A stretch of DNA of 64,000 bases from Granulicatella adiacens ATCC 49175 (GTDB lineage: Bacteria > Bacillota > Bacilli > Lactobacillales > Aerococcaceae), in NCBI RefSeq assembly GCF_025150565.1, contig NZ_CP102283.1, forward strand, positions 1,550,001-1,614,000, read 5' to 3'. The translations under genes were made by a program, and so were the position numbers. This document shows, piece by piece, positions 10,441 through 19,802 of the stretch; within the stretch, counting starts at the first letter, position 1; the number at the start of each line of letters is the position of its first letter. Under the pieces are notes generated by a model that was given only the letters and a program-made list of their open reading frames with translations, was not told the DNA's origin and searched no databases.

Positions 10441-11516
10441 GATTCTTCTGTCCTTTCATCATCAATCATATGTGCGGTTGGATTCATTACCACTTTCTTC
10501 GCACTAAAAATTCTACGGATTGCAGCAAAAATGCCTCTTTCAGATTTAATTCGATTTAATAAAATTCCTGTTCCAATTGCTACGCTTTGAAGTGGATTTT
10601 CTGCAATCATCACTGGAACTTGAAGTTTTTCAGAGAGCATGCGATCAATCCCATTAATCAAGGCGCCTCCACCGGTAACCATCACACCACGTTCGATAAT
10701 ATCTCCAGCTAATTCTGGAGGAGTTGACTCTAGAACAAGTCTAGCTTCTTCTCCAATGGTATCTAACATTTCTTTTAAGCAATGATAGATTTCATTCGTA
10801 TAGATTGTCACTGTCTTTGGAAGCCCTGTCGTCATATCTCTTCCTTTGACAATCATATCAGATTCATTTTCAACTTCCACTGCACTTCCAAGCGACATCT
10901 TAATCGCCTCTGCAGTTCGTTCTCCAATGATTAATTGATACTTGTCTTTAATATATTCTGAAATCGCAAAGTCCATATTGTCCCCAGCTAATTTAATCGA
11001 GCGACTTGTCACTGTTGAGCCCATCGATAGAACGGCAATATCACTCGTTCCACCACCAATATCAATCACCATATTTCCAATTGGCGAGAAGATATCGAGT
11101 CCAACTCCAACCGCAGCCACTTTTGGTTCTTCTTCTAAATAGATATTTCTTCCACCACATTTAATCGCTGCTTGAATAATCGCCTTTTGTTCTACGGTCG
11201 TAATATTAGTTGGCGTGCAAATTAAAATATCGGGTTTTGAAAACCAGCTATTTAAATTTAATTTTTGCATGAATAATTCTAATAATTGTTCAGTAACCGC
11301 AATATCCGCTATTACTCCACCTTTTAATGGATGATGAACATTGATTTCTTTTGGAGTACGTCCTACCATTTGATATGCTCGTTCTCCGACTGCAATCACT
11401 TCTCCAGTACGCTCATCTAAAGCAACTAACGAAGGTTCATTTAATATAATCCCGCGATCTTTTAGAAAGACTAAAATATTCGCAGTTCCTAAGTCAATAC
11501 CAATGTCTCGAAGCAT
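10437..11516 (-). CDS. mbl: MreB-like actin homologue (Mbl type)
   Basis: This 359-residue bacterial actin has the phosphate-1 loop [12 protein letters not shown], phosphate-2 NMVIDIGGGTSDIAVLS, and the adenosine motif VMVTGGGALINGIDRML. It is about 25 residues longer than the second copy at 13.7 kb because of a basic C-terminal tail (AIRRIFSAKKVVMNPTAHMIDDERTEES). Mbl-type filaments guide side-wall synthesis. It is not in the mreBCD operon; it is paired with epuA and separated from mreD by the Pr6Pr-type gene. The exact paralogue name (Mbl versus MreBH) is inferred. Confidence 0.85.
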   Translation of the reverse strand: MLRDIGIDLGTANILVFLKDRGIILNEPSLVALDERTGEVIAVGERAYQMVGRTPKEINVHHPLKGGVIADIAVTEQLLELFMQKLNLNSWFSKPDILICTPTNITTVEQKAIIQAAIKCGGRNIYLEEEPKVAAVGVGLDIFSPIGNMVIDIGGGTSDIAVLSMGSTVTSRSIKLAGDNMDFAISEYIKDKYQLIIGERTAEAIKMSLGSAVEVENESDMIVKGRDMTTGLPKTVTIYTNEIYHCLKEMLDTIGEEARLVLESTPPELAGDIIERGVMVTGGGALINGIDRMLSEKLQVPVMIAENPLQSVAIGTGILLNRIKSERGIFAAIRRIFSAKKVVMNPTAHMIDDERTEES

Positions 11517-11530
11517 GAAAGTCTCCTCTC

Positions 11531-12172
11531 TTATAAATATTTCTTTGTTTTAAATCCATTTTTAAAAAGTACAAGGACATAGGAGCCTACTAAAAATGCG
11601 GCTGCTAATCCTAAACTATACTGAATAACACCTAAAATTCCATATTTATCAACATTCAAAAAGAAATAAGGGAACGGTCCATCGGGGTTATTTCCAATGG
11701 GAATTCGTGTAATTAACGCAATCGCAACAGAAATAATTGCATACGCCAATGGTAAAATCGTCCATACAAACGGATCCCACCACTTATAACAATGCCCTTT
11801 ATCAAAAAGTGCCCAATCTAACAATGCTCCATAAGGAACAATATAATGCACTAGAAAATTTTCTATCGTCCAAAATTCTTCAGGTGTTTTTAATGGAGCT
11901 AGCATGAAGTGATACACCAGTCCTGTTAGAAGAATTGCAACGGTCATTCCACCTTTTAATCGAATATCCCACTGACTCCAATGGCCTTCCTTACGGTATT
12001 TTAGCAGTAAGTAAATGAGAAAAATAACTACTAGTAAATTAGATTGATTGGTGTAATAGCGAATAGAATACCATCCGTGGAGAAACATCTCCATTAAGAA
12101 TCCCACTAAAGCACATATAGCAATGACTCCTTTAGAAATTAAACTTAGTTTCAAAAATACTTCTTTGTTCAT
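11531..12172 (-). CDS. Pr6Pr-type multi-pass membrane protein
   Basis: This 213-residue protein has about six hydrophobic helices and the family phrases YYTNQSNLLVV (end of helix 2), ENFLVHYIVPYGALLDWALFDKG and WILP-like helices. Proteins of this kind are annotated as Pr6Pr family (six-helix, related to FAR-17a/AIG1). No enzymatic activity can be assigned from the sequence. It ends 14 bases before mbl on the same strand and is likely co-transcribed with mbl-epuA. Confidence 0.6.
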   Translation of the reverse strand: MNKEVFLKLSLISKGVIAICALVGFLMEMFLHGWYSIRYYTNQSNLLVVIFLIYLLLKYRKEGHWSQWDIRLKGGMTVAILLTGLVYHFMLAPLKTPEEFWTIENFLVHYIVPYGALLDWALFDKGHCYKWWDPFVWTILPLAYAIISVAIALITRIPIGNNPDGPFPYFFLNVDKYGILGVIQYSLGLAAAFLVGSYVLVLFKNGFKTKKYL

Positions 12173-12255
12173 TCCATTCCTCTTTCTAAAGACACTAATT
12201 CTCCTTATTATAGCATAAATGCTACAACAGTCGGTATTAATAGCCTAAACAAAAA

Positions 12256-12279
12256 AAGGGCCGGCGCTCGCCAACCCTT
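12256..12279 (-). terminator. Terminator after mreD
   Basis: AAGGG and GGCG pair with CGCC and CCCTT, followed on the minus strand by seven T residues. It ends the mreBCD transcript 15 bases past the mreD stop. Confidence 0.8.
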
Positions 12280-12293
12280 ATTGGTAAAATAGA

Positions 12294-12854
12294 TTAACTT
12301 CTTCGATGATTGATTAAATCATGCGGACTCACTACTGGAGTCGCATTCACCCACCTTGCAAAATTACGAAGTGGAATATACAGAATATAATAAATCACGA
12401 TATTGAGCATTAGCGTTGCCCCTAATCGTTCCACTAAAAACTCGTTCCATCCCATGCTGACAACGCCTCTTAACGCATATACGAAATATACAGAAACTTC
12501 TGTCAAACTTAAGAAGAACACTAATGCTAATCCTAACGTAAATGGATTTTGCAAAATATTTGTACGTACTAAACGAATCACTCGCACAATCACTGCAAAT
12601 ATTCCCATATAGATTCCTAGAATACCTGCATAATAACTATCTACCAAAAATCCTGCAATCACTGAAAACCAAAACATCGCCTTATGGTCAATCATAAAAT
12701 TCAGCAATACAACTGCAATGACAATAATCCTTGGTGTTAAACTATAGCCAGAGCGCAAAAATAAAGTAGAAAAATGATTCGTCAATACACCGTCCACTAA
12801 GAAAGCTAGAATGAAGACAAACAATACCCAATAAACTCTTCTGGAGTTACGCAT
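12294..12854 (-). CDS. mreD: Rod-shape determining protein MreD
   Basis: This 186-residue integral membrane protein has about five hydrophobic segments and ends with a short basic tail. MreD links MreC/MreB to the elongation machinery. Its start overlaps the last base of mreC. Sequence identity to MreD is always low; the call rests on length, topology and position directly after mreB-mreC. Confidence 0.88.
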   Translation of the reverse strand: MRNSRRVYWVLFVFILAFLVDGVLTNHFSTLFLRSGYSLTPRIIVIAVVLLNFMIDHKAMFWFSVIAGFLVDSYYAGILGIYMGIFAVIVRVIRLVRTNILQNPFTLGLALVFFLSLTEVSVYFVYALRGVVSMGWNEFLVERLGATLMLNIVIYYILYIPLRNFARWVNATPVVSPHDLINHRRS

Positions 12855-13702
12855 TATTGCCCCTCACTTTCGCTTGTACGAATGACTACTGTTACATAAC
12901 GAACATCATTCGTATCTGCCGCTGGACGAATTTTCACTTCTTTATATAAACCAAAACGATCCATTGCCACTTCTTCAACCGTTCCGATATATAGTGAATT
13001 TGGAGAAATGCCGCCAAGACCACTCGTCACAACCTTATCTCCTACTTTAATATCCTGAGTAGCTTGAATTTGGCTCATAACAAGCATATTTGTCTTTTCG
13101 TCATATCCGGTAATGGTCCCGTAGATTGGTTCTTTTTCATTTTGAATCATCGCCGCAACACGAACTAAAGTATTATCAGCATTCGATAACAAGGCAATCC
13201 GTGCGCTTGTAGGATTCACATCTAAAACTTTTCCTACTAAACCATTATCACTCATTACCGACATTTGAGGTTGGATTCCATCATTTGATCCTTTATTAAT
13301 CGTAATTACATCACGCCAAGTATCCGGATTACGCGCAATGACCGTAGCATTCACTAATGTATAATCATTCAGCGTATCTTGCAACTTCAGCGTTTCTTTC
13401 ATTTTTTGGTTATCACGTTTTAACTCATTCAATTGAACCTCTAATTCATGAATGGTATCGATTTTTTGTTTTAAGGATTGATTCTCTTGATACGTATTTG
13501 ATAAATCACCCACACTATCAATAAAATCATTAATACTATTTGCTGGATAAGAGACTAATCTTCCAAGAATATTGGTTACATCATTAACACCTTGAGTCAC
13601 GATATTACTTCCGTAAGTAACGGAATACATGATTAATGCTAATGCAACAATGATTCCGATTACCCAACCAATTAGTTTCTTATTTGAAAAAATTGGATTC
13701 AC
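12854..13702 (-). CDS. mreC: Rod-shape determining protein MreC
   Basis: This 282-residue bitopic protein has an N-terminal transmembrane helix (residues 11-29), a coiled coil (about 70-105, QENQSLKQKIDTIHELEVQL), and a beta-rich extracellular domain with VIARNPDTWRDVITINKGSNDGI and GLVGKVLDVNPTSARIALLSN, which are standard MreC motifs. It scaffolds the elongasome outside the membrane. It sits between mreB and mreD. Confidence 0.95.
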   Translation of the reverse strand: MNPIFSNKKLIGWVIGIIVALALIMYSVTYGSNIVTQGVNDVTNILGRLVSYPANSINDFIDSVGDLSNTYQENQSLKQKIDTIHELEVQLNELKRDNQKMKETLKLQDTLNDYTLVNATVIARNPDTWRDVITINKGSNDGIQPQMSVMSDNGLVGKVLDVNPTSARIALLSNADNTLVRVAAMIQNEKEPIYGTITGYDEKTNMLVMSQIQATQDIKVGDKVVTSGLGGISPNSLYIGTVEEVAMDRFGLYKEVKIRPAADTNDVRYVTVVIRTSESEGQ

Positions 13703-13736
13703 ATCATCACTCCTCTATTAAATTTTTCAACGGACT

Positions 13737-14738
13737 CTATTTTTTCATTAATGATGGGTTTGCTAGAATAGCTCCTGTTCCTAATGCCACACAATCTAGT
13801 GGGTCATTGGCAACAAACGCTGGCACTTGCGTTTCCTTCGAAATCATCTCTGCAAGATGACGAAGCATCGCTCCACCACCTGTCAGAACGATTCCATGAT
13901 CAATAACGTCCGCAGAAATTTCTGGCGGTGTTTGTTCTAACACATCTTTAACGGCATCTAAAATTTGATGAATAATCTCACTCATCGCAATTGCTATTTC
14001 TTTAGCGGGAACTTCTACTACTCGTGGAAGACCTGTTACCATATCACGTCCACGAACTTGCATACTTCCTTGCGCTTTTTCGACAGAAGCAGACCCTAAT
14101 TGAATCTTAAGTTCCTCTGCTGTACGCTCTCCAATCAGTAGATTATACGTTTTACGAACGTGCTGGACAATAGCTTCATTGAGCTCATCTCCACCAACGC
14201 GAATCGAACGACTATTCACGATTCCTCCTAAAGAAATCGTTGCTACGTCCGTTGTTCCTCCACCAATATCTACAATCATGCTTCCTGTTGGGTCTGTAAT
14301 TGGTAAGCCCGCTCCTACTGCTGCTGCAAAAGGTTCTTCCACAACATAAGCTTCTTTCGCTCCAGCATATTTAGTAGCATCTAAAACGGCTCTTTTTTCA
14401 ACGTCTGTGATTCCGCTTGGTACACAAATAATGACCACTGGTTTAAAAAATGAGCGGCCAACAATCGATTGGATGAAATATTTTAACATGGCAGTTGTCG
14501 TATTATAGTCTGCGATTACGCCATCTTTCATTGGGCGTAATGCTACGATATTTTCAGGCGTTCTCCCAATCATTTCGAAAGCCGATTTCCCTACTGCGAT
14601 AATTTCTTCTGTAACGATATTTTTTGCAACAACGGAAGGTTCACGTGTGACAATTCCTTCATCTTCAAGATAAACAATCGTGTTAGCTGTTCCTAAGTCA
14701 ATTCCGATATTTTGTGCTTTAAAATTAAATGCAACCAC
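13737..14738 (-). CDS. mreB: Rod-shape determining protein MreB
   Basis: This 333-residue actin homologue has [39 protein letters not shown] and [18 protein letters not shown]. First gene of mreBCD, 34 bases before mreC. Two actin homologues imply a cell that is, or recently was, able to elongate laterally rather than a pure septal coccus. A possible promoter lies in 14739-14830; the remainder of the 308-base gap to the next gene holds that gene's terminator. Confidence 0.97.
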   Translation of the reverse strand: MVAFNFKAQNIGIDLGTANTIVYLEDEGIVTREPSVVAKNIVTEEIIAVGKSAFEMIGRTPENIVALRPMKDGVIADYNTTTAMLKYFIQSIVGRSFFKPVVIICVPSGITDVEKRAVLDATKYAGAKEAYVVEEPFAAAVGAGLPITDPTGSMIVDIGGGTTDVATISLGGIVNSRSIRVGGDELNEAIVQHVRKTYNLLIGERTAEELKIQLGSASVEKAQGSMQVRGRDMVTGLPRVVEVPAKEIAIAMSEIIHQILDAVKDVLEQTPPEISADVIDHGIVLTGGGAMLRHLAEMISKETQVPAFVANDPLDCVALGTGAILANPSLMKK

Positions 14739-14943
14739 ACTACTTCCTCCTTCAGTAATTCTTCTACAGACCAGGCTGTAAGAATTCTATTCTAGTATAT
14801 CAGAATTCGGCACTTTATTCTTGTTTTTTATAGCTTTTTAGAAAACTTTTTTATTTTGAAATATTAAAGCGGTTTCTGTAATCTGTTAGTGATTTTTGCA
14901 TTCGAAGGTTTCCAATATTTGAATAGATTTTACGATATAAAAA

Positions 14944-14978
14944 AAGGAATCAAACAACATAAAGTTGCTTGATTCCTT
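14944..14978 (-). terminator. Terminator after the LPXTG protein gene
   Basis: AAGGAATCAA pairs with TTGATTCCTT, with inner CAAC/GTTG pairs, followed on the minus strand by a run of seven T. The stretch 14739-14943 to its left is AT-rich mreB upstream DNA without further recognisable elements. Confidence 0.8.
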
Positions 14979-15046
14979 TGTCTTTTTTCCAATCGTCTGA
15001 CAAGAAGAGAGATTAATCTAGTAAATCAATCTATACAGATGATGAT

Positions 15047-18000
15047 TTAGTTAAATCTCTTTTTGCCGTTTGAAGCTACCATAACAACACCTAAACTTAA
15101 CAATGCCAATCCAGCTAATAGAGTTCCTTGTTCAGAAACGCTACCAGTATTTGGTAAGTTTGGTTCATTTGGTTTTTCAGGTTCCGTTTGGTCTGTGATG
15201 ACTAATTTGCCATCTTTGAATTCTACAGAATTTCCGTTAGCATTCAACACTTCAATCGTTCCATCAAAGTTCACTTTGAAAGTGATATCTGTTACTGCTA
15301 AGTAGCCTGTTGGTGCTGCTTCTTCATGGAATGTATATGTTCCAGGTGCTAAGTTTAATTCTTTAGACTTATCTGCTTCTGAAGTCCAACTTGCTACTGG
15401 AGTTCCTACTGCTTTGTCACCTTTGAAGATCTTGATTTTAGCGCCCTCAATTTCTTTTCCAGCAATATTCACTTTACTGAAGGTTACTTTACGAGGGAAA
15501 TCATCATCTTTATCGGTTACTGTCACTGTTGAACCATTCGTTTCAACTTTGTTTTCTTCACCTTTAGAATCTTTTTCACCGACATTTGTTACCGTTACAG
15601 TTCCGTCATAGTTCACTTTGAAAGTGATATCTGTCACCTTAAGGTATCCTGTTGGCGCTGCTTCTTCGTGGAATGTGTATGTTCCAGGTGCTAAATCTAA
15701 TTCCTTAGTTTTTCCTGCTTCTGATGTCCAGATTTCTACTGGAGTTCCTTCTGCTTTGTCACCTTTGAAGATCTTGATTTTAGCGTCTGCGATTTCTGTT
15801 CCGCCTAAGCTTACTTTGCTGAAAGTAATCTTACGTGGTAAATCATCATCTTTATCGGTTACTGTCATTGTTGAACCATTTGTTTCAACTTTGTTTTCTT
15901 CACCTTTAGAATCTTTTTCACCAACATTTGTTACCGTTACAGTTCCATCATAGTTCACTTTGAAAGTGATATCTGTCACCTTAAGGTATCCTGTTGGCGC
16001 TGCTTCTTCGTGGAATGTATATGTTCCAGGTGCTAAATCTAATTCCTTAGTTTTTCCTGCTTCTGACGTCCAGCTTTCTACTGGGTTACCTTCTGCTTTG
16101 TCACCTTTGAAGATCTTAATTTTAGCGTCTGCGATTTCTGTTCCGCCTAAGTTTACTTTACTGAATGTAATCTTACGTGGTAAATCATCGTCTTTGTCAG
16201 TCACTTTAAGTGTTGAACCGTTGGTTTCAACTTTGTTGTCTTCACCTTTAGAATCTTTCTCGCCGACTTTTGTTACGGTCACTGTTCCATCATGGTTTAC
16301 TGTGAACGTAATGTCTGTTACTTTGAGGTATCCTGTTGGTGCTGCTTCTTCGTGGAATGTGTATGTTCCAGGTGCTAAATCTAATTCCTTAGTTTTTCCT
16401 GCTTCTGATGTCCAGCTTTCTACTGGGTTACCTTCTGCAGTTTCACCTTTGAAGATCTTAATTTTAGCGTCTGCGATTTCTGTTCCGCCTAAGTTTACTT
16501 TACTGAATGTAATCTTACGTGGAAGGTCATCATCTTTGTCAGTCACTTTAAGTGTTGAGCCGTTGGCTACTACTTTATTATCTTCACCTTTAGAATCTTT
16601 CTCGCCGACTTTTGTTACTGTCACTGTTCCATCGCTGTTAACTGTGAAAGTAATATCCGTTACTTTAAGATATCCTGTTGGAGCTGCTTCTTCGTGGAAA
16701 GTGTATGTTCCAGGCTCTAAATCTAATTCCTTAGATTTTCCTGCTTCTGATGTCCAGCTTTGTACTGGATTGCCTTCTGCTGTTTCACCTTTGAAGATTT
16801 TGATTTTAGCATCCGCAATTTCAGTTCCACCTAAGTTTACTTTACTGAAAGTAATTTTCTTCGTACTTGGAGGAGTCTTTCTATTTTGGACTTCGCGCGT
16901 TACAGCTTTATCCGTTCCAAAATCAGTTGGATTAATTTTAATCTCCGTAGTTAACTTATCATACCCTTCAGGAGCTTCAATCTCACGAATCGTATAATTG
17001 TCACGTAATAATTGATTTACACTAGCATTTCCATCTGGTCCTGTAGTAAGTGTTCCTACAACAGCTTGGTTACGATCACGAACTACTTCGAATTTAGCAC
17101 CTTCTAAAGGTTGTCCAGCTTCATCTACTTTATGAATGTTAATCGTGAAAACATACCCTTCTGCAACCCCTCCTGCAATTTGATACGCACGAGAACTTGT
17201 AGACTGTTCAGTTTGTCCGCCATTATAAATCATATTTGCAGTATTCGTAATAATTTCTCGATCGACTAAATCATAGTTGGCTTTAGCTTGATACTCAATC
17301 ATATATCCAAAACCATTGGTATCTCCTAACGGAAGAGTAAATCCATCTCCATTCGCATTTGGAACCAATTTAGGTTTCAACGTACTAGTCATATCACGAA
17401 GATTTTGGTAGGTCCAATCTCCATTATTCCACACCCAATCTACTTTATAGATTTTGAATGTATCTGGTAAAAATGAAATGTTTGGAGAAGTGAATTTATC
17501 CGTAATCGTTACGTTACTATAGTTGGCCATATTACGGTTAACCGTAATATTGTAACGAATTACATTATCTGGATCTCCTGCCTGTTGAAATGAACTCTTT
17601 TCAATCTTAGAGTCATATCTTTTTGGAGGCCCATTATAGCGCACTCTCCCAGCAACTAAAACTTTACTTCCAACAGTAACCTTAACATCGATATTTTTTT
17701 CTTGACTCACTACACTGTGATCAACACGTACGTAAACAAAAAACTCTCCACGAACACCAGACTTGTTCTCAACATAGTTAGTGTACCGTATAGTAATTGT
17801 TTTGTTAGCCGCATCTAATTGTCCTGTAGCTACAAGGTTACCAGACCCGTCACGAAGTTCAATATTTGACGAATTCGAAAACGCAATCTCAGATGGTAAA
17901 CTTAGAGTTGTCGTATCTCCTTCATGCACTTTGTTATCTGGCAGTTGAAAAGTCGCAGTAAGACGAAAATCTTGCCAAATATCTAACCCTTGAGTCAAAT

Positions 18001-18148
18001 CTCCACCAGAGCTGTTTTTCACACCAACACTAGTGATGACATCATTATACTCTGTGGCGTGCACTTTAGTAAGAGCAACGAAGGGTTGGATAAAGATCCC
18101 TAAACAAAGAACAATGATTTGAAACAAAGATCGTAATTTCTTATTCAT
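15047..18148 (-). CDS. LPXTG-anchored adhesin with Cna-B-type repeats
   Basis: This 1033-residue surface protein has a signal peptide (1-31, cleavage near VHA), a SdrG/collagen-adhesin-like N-terminal region (about 35-325), and a prealbumin-like domain (about 333-423, FTINIHKVDEAGQPLEGAKFEVV). Five repeats of 114 residues follow (431-987, the last one 101). The sorting signal is LPNTG at 998-1002, then a hydrophobic helix and KKRFN. Each repeat opens ITFSKV and holds TFHEEAAPTGYL, the Lys and Glu expected for an internal isopeptide bond. Sortase would attach it to the wall; the ligand is unknown. It is monocistronic. The AAAGGAAGGAA site precedes the ATG. Confidence 0.92.
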   Translation of the reverse strand: MNKKLRSLFQIIVLCLGIFIQPFVALTKVHATEYNDVITSVGVKNSSGGDLTQGLDIWQDFRLTATFQLPDNKVHEGDTTTLSLPSEIAFSNSSNIELRDGSGNLVATGQLDAANKTITIRYTNYVENKSGVRGEFFVYVRVDHSVVSQEKNIDVKVTVGSKVLVAGRVRYNGPPKRYDSKIEKSSFQQAGDPDNVIRYNITVNRNMANYSNVTITDKFTSPNISFLPDTFKIYKVDWVWNNGDWTYQNLRDMTSTLKPKLVPNANGDGFTLPLGDTNGFGYMIEYQAKANYDLVDREIITNTANMIYNGGQTEQSTSSRAYQIAGGVAEGYVFTINIHKVDEAGQPLEGAKFEVVRDRNQAVVGTLTTGPDGNASVNQLLRDNYTIREIEAPEGYDKLTTEIKINPTDFGTDKAVTREVQNRKTPPSTKKITFSKVNLGGTEIADAKIKIFKGETAEGNPVQSWTSEAGKSKELDLEPGTYTFHEEAAPTGYLKVTDITFTVNSDGTVTVTKVGEKDSKGEDNKVVANGSTLKVTDKDDDLPRKITFSKVNLGGTEIADAKIKIFKGETAEGNPVESWTSEAGKTKELDLAPGTYTFHEEAAPTGYLKVTDITFTVNHDGTVTVTKVGEKDSKGEDNKVETNGSTLKVTDKDDDLPRKITFSKVNLGGTEIADAKIKIFKGDKAEGNPVESWTSEAGKTKELDLAPGTYTFHEEAAPTGYLKVTDITFKVNYDGTVTVTNVGEKDSKGEENKVETNGSTMTVTDKDDDLPRKITFSKVSLGGTEIADAKIKIFKGDKAEGTPVEIWTSEAGKTKELDLAPGTYTFHEEAAPTGYLKVTDITFKVNYDGTVTVTNVGEKDSKGEENKVETNGSTVTVTDKDDDFPRKVTFSKVNIAGKEIEGAKIKIFKGDKAVGTPVASWTSEADKSKELNLAPGTYTFHEEAAPTGYLAVTDITFKVNFDGTIEVLNANGNSVEFKDGKLVITDQTEPEKPNEPNLPNTGSVSEQGTLLAGLALLSLGVVMVASNGKKRFN
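15188..16858 (-). repeat. Five in-frame tandem repeats of 342 bp
   Basis: Four full units of exactly 342 bp and a last shorter one (303 bp) encode Cna-B-like modules. Units 2 and 3 are nearly identical (differences such as GETAEG/GDKAEG); unit 5 is the most diverged (NIAGKEIEGA instead of NLGGTEIADA). High identity between neighbours suggests copy number changes by recombination. Confidence 0.9.
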
Positions 18149-18538
18149 ACATTCTTCCTTCCTTTCTAAATATTCAATTGTAAATGTACAATGTAATTTT
18201 ATGCTAGTCTATTCCCAAATTGTTTACTATCCATTTTTTAGTGAATTTCGTAGCATTCTTTACCTTTAAAATTTATCATAATTTTTATAAAATTTCTATA
18301 AAAACCAATTGAATTTTCACATATTTTTTAGGTATTATTTGGTTTTTTTCTGATAACTTGATATACCTCCAAAAGAAAGCGCAATTCAAAGAACTTGGGA
18401 ATAATTCCCGTTTTTCTTCAATCATAAGTATTACCACTGTCATTTTTTGACCCAAAAATTTTCTCCCTAAACAAGTCATTCTAACTTTTTAATCAATCAA
18501 ATTTATCGTTTGAAAAAAGTATTAGGCAAAATAAAAAA
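18149..18538. other. AT-rich intergenic region upstream of the LPXTG gene
   Basis: About 390 bases are very AT-rich. They hold the 5' region of the adhesin gene and a TAAAAT that could be its -10 element near 18207, without a convincing -35. A 64-codon minus-strand frame (18285-18479) has no ribosome-binding site or recognisable content. I see no gene here. Confidence 0.5.
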
Positions 18539-18558
18539 ACCACCGGAAAACCGGTGGT
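18539..18558 (-). terminator. Terminator after the cold-shock gene
   Basis: ACCACCGG pairs with CCGGTGGT across AAAA and is followed on the minus strand by seven T. It lies 19 bases past the stop. Confidence 0.85.
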
Positions 18559-18577
18559 ATCATCGTTTAAACTTAAA

Positions 18578-18778
18578 TTATAGTTTAACTACGTTAGCTG
18601 CTTGTGGTCCACGAGCGCCTTCTTCAACATCGAATTGAACTGCTTGTCCTTCTTCTAATGTTTTGAATCCTTCAGATTGGATTGCTGAGAAGTGTACGAA
18701 TACATCGTTTCCACCTTCACGTTCGATAAACCCAAAACCTTTTTCTGAGTTAAACCATTTTACTGTACCTTGTTCCAT
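18578..18778 (-). CDS. Cold-shock protein (CspA family)
   Basis: The 66-residue single OB-fold RNA chaperone contains [30 protein letters not shown], covering both RNP motifs. It melts RNA structure after temperature downshift or in growth. The start is the ATG at 18778, with AAGGAGG eight bases upstream; the longer frame is an untranslated leader. It is transcribed alone. Confidence 0.95.
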   Translation of the reverse strand: MEQGTVKWFNSEKGFGFIEREGGNDVFVHFSAIQSEGFKTLEEGQAVQFDVEEGARGPQAANVVKL

Positions 18779-19075
18779 GAACATTTCCTCCTTGTGCCAT
18801 AGCACTTGTTATTCATATTCTTGCTAATGGTTCGAAAGGAGTAAATCTTTACACTATTTCTATACCTAACAAAAACACAAGTTCAGTATACCATCTAAGA
18901 AACCTTTTTACAAGAGGATTTCCGAATTCGGATAGAAATTTTATGAACAATTGAAGTTTTATGCGTTTTTTCCGAATGCTTTCCTTATTTTTCACGTTTA
19001 TTTTTCGTGAAATCTGAAAATATTCATTTTCTTCATTTTTCATTTTTTCAAGTAAGCTAAAAACCGAAATCTTTT
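18779..19075 (-). other. Long 5' region of the cold-shock gene
   Basis: Nearly 300 bases without a convincing gene separate csp from radC. Cold-shock genes commonly have long structured leaders, and this would fit, but I could not define a fold or promoter by eye. A 64-codon frame at 18849-19043 is lysine-rich AT translation and lacks a ribosome-binding site. Confidence 0.4.
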
Positions 19076-19759
19076 TTACAATACTCCGATTTCTTTCAAA
19101 GAAATAAAATGCTCTCCCCCCACAATAAAATGATCTAGAAGTTCAATCCCCATTAATTCCCCACAATCCATCAGTCTTTTGGTAAAATCAATATCTGCTT
19201 GAGACGGTTCAGGATTCCCACTCGGATGATTATGTCCAATGATGACACGTGCTGCCGAATATCTCACTGCTTCCCGAAAGATTTCTCTTGGATGAGCAAC
19301 AGCACTATTTAATCCGCCGATGAAAATCATTTTCTTTTTTATTACTTCATTCTTAGTATTCAAATAGAGCGCTACAAGATGTTCTTGATAGGCATCTTTT
19401 AACTCTTCTACAATCCACTGCCCCGCCATTTTAGAAGACGTGATTTTTCCTAGTTTCATCTGAGAAGCTTTGTTTAGTCTGGCTCCTAGTTCAATGGCCG
19501 CCTTTAGTTCAATGGCCTTTGTTCGTCCAATCCCATTAATGTGCATGAGTTCGTCCAGACTTGCCATCTTTAACGAATGCAAATCTTCAAAAGTATTCAA
19601 AACCACAATGGATAATTGTAATACATTCAAATCTTTAGAACCTGTCCTTAGTAAAATAGCTAATAATTCATGGGTTTCAAGCACTTTAGCGCCATACCGT
19701 TCGAGGCGTTCTCGTGGCATGGCGCTTAAAGGTACTTCTAATAATCTCGATTCAATCAT
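19076..19759 (-). CDS. radC: RadC family JAB-domain protein
   Basis: This 227-residue protein has an N-terminal helix-hairpin-helix region (LDELMHINGIGRTKAIELKAAIE) and a C-terminal JAB/MPN metalloprotease-like domain with the zinc motif GHNHPSGNPEPSQAD and upstream Glu. Despite the name, no repair role has been shown for most members. It lies 43 bases after folC on the same strand and may share its transcript. Confidence 0.93.
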   Translation of the reverse strand: MIESRLLEVPLSAMPRERLERYGAKVLETHELLAILLRTGSKDLNVLQLSIVVLNTFEDLHSLKMASLDELMHINGIGRTKAIELKAAIELGARLNKASQMKLGKITSSKMAGQWIVEELKDAYQEHLVALYLNTKNEVIKKKMIFIGGLNSAVAHPREIFREAVRYSAARVIIGHNHPSGNPEPSQADIDFTKRLMDCGELMGIELLDHFIVGGEHFISLKEIGVL

Positions 19760-19802
19760 TGTGACACTTCCTCTTTATTTTCTCTACAAAGAGTTACGAT
19801 GT

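Noticed and set aside
15960-16997. A 345-codon plus-strand frame opposite the adhesin gene
   Set aside because: It is the antisense of the tandem repeats, repeats with the same 342-bp period, has no ribosome-binding site, and translates to Ser/Val/Leu-rich nonsense.
18285-18479. 64-codon minus-strand frame upstream of the adhesin gene
   Set aside because: No Shine-Dalgarno, AT-rich composition and no family resemblance.
18849-19043. 64-codon minus-strand frame between radC and the cold-shock gene
   Set aside because: Lysine/isoleucine-rich translation of AT-rich leader DNA without a start site.
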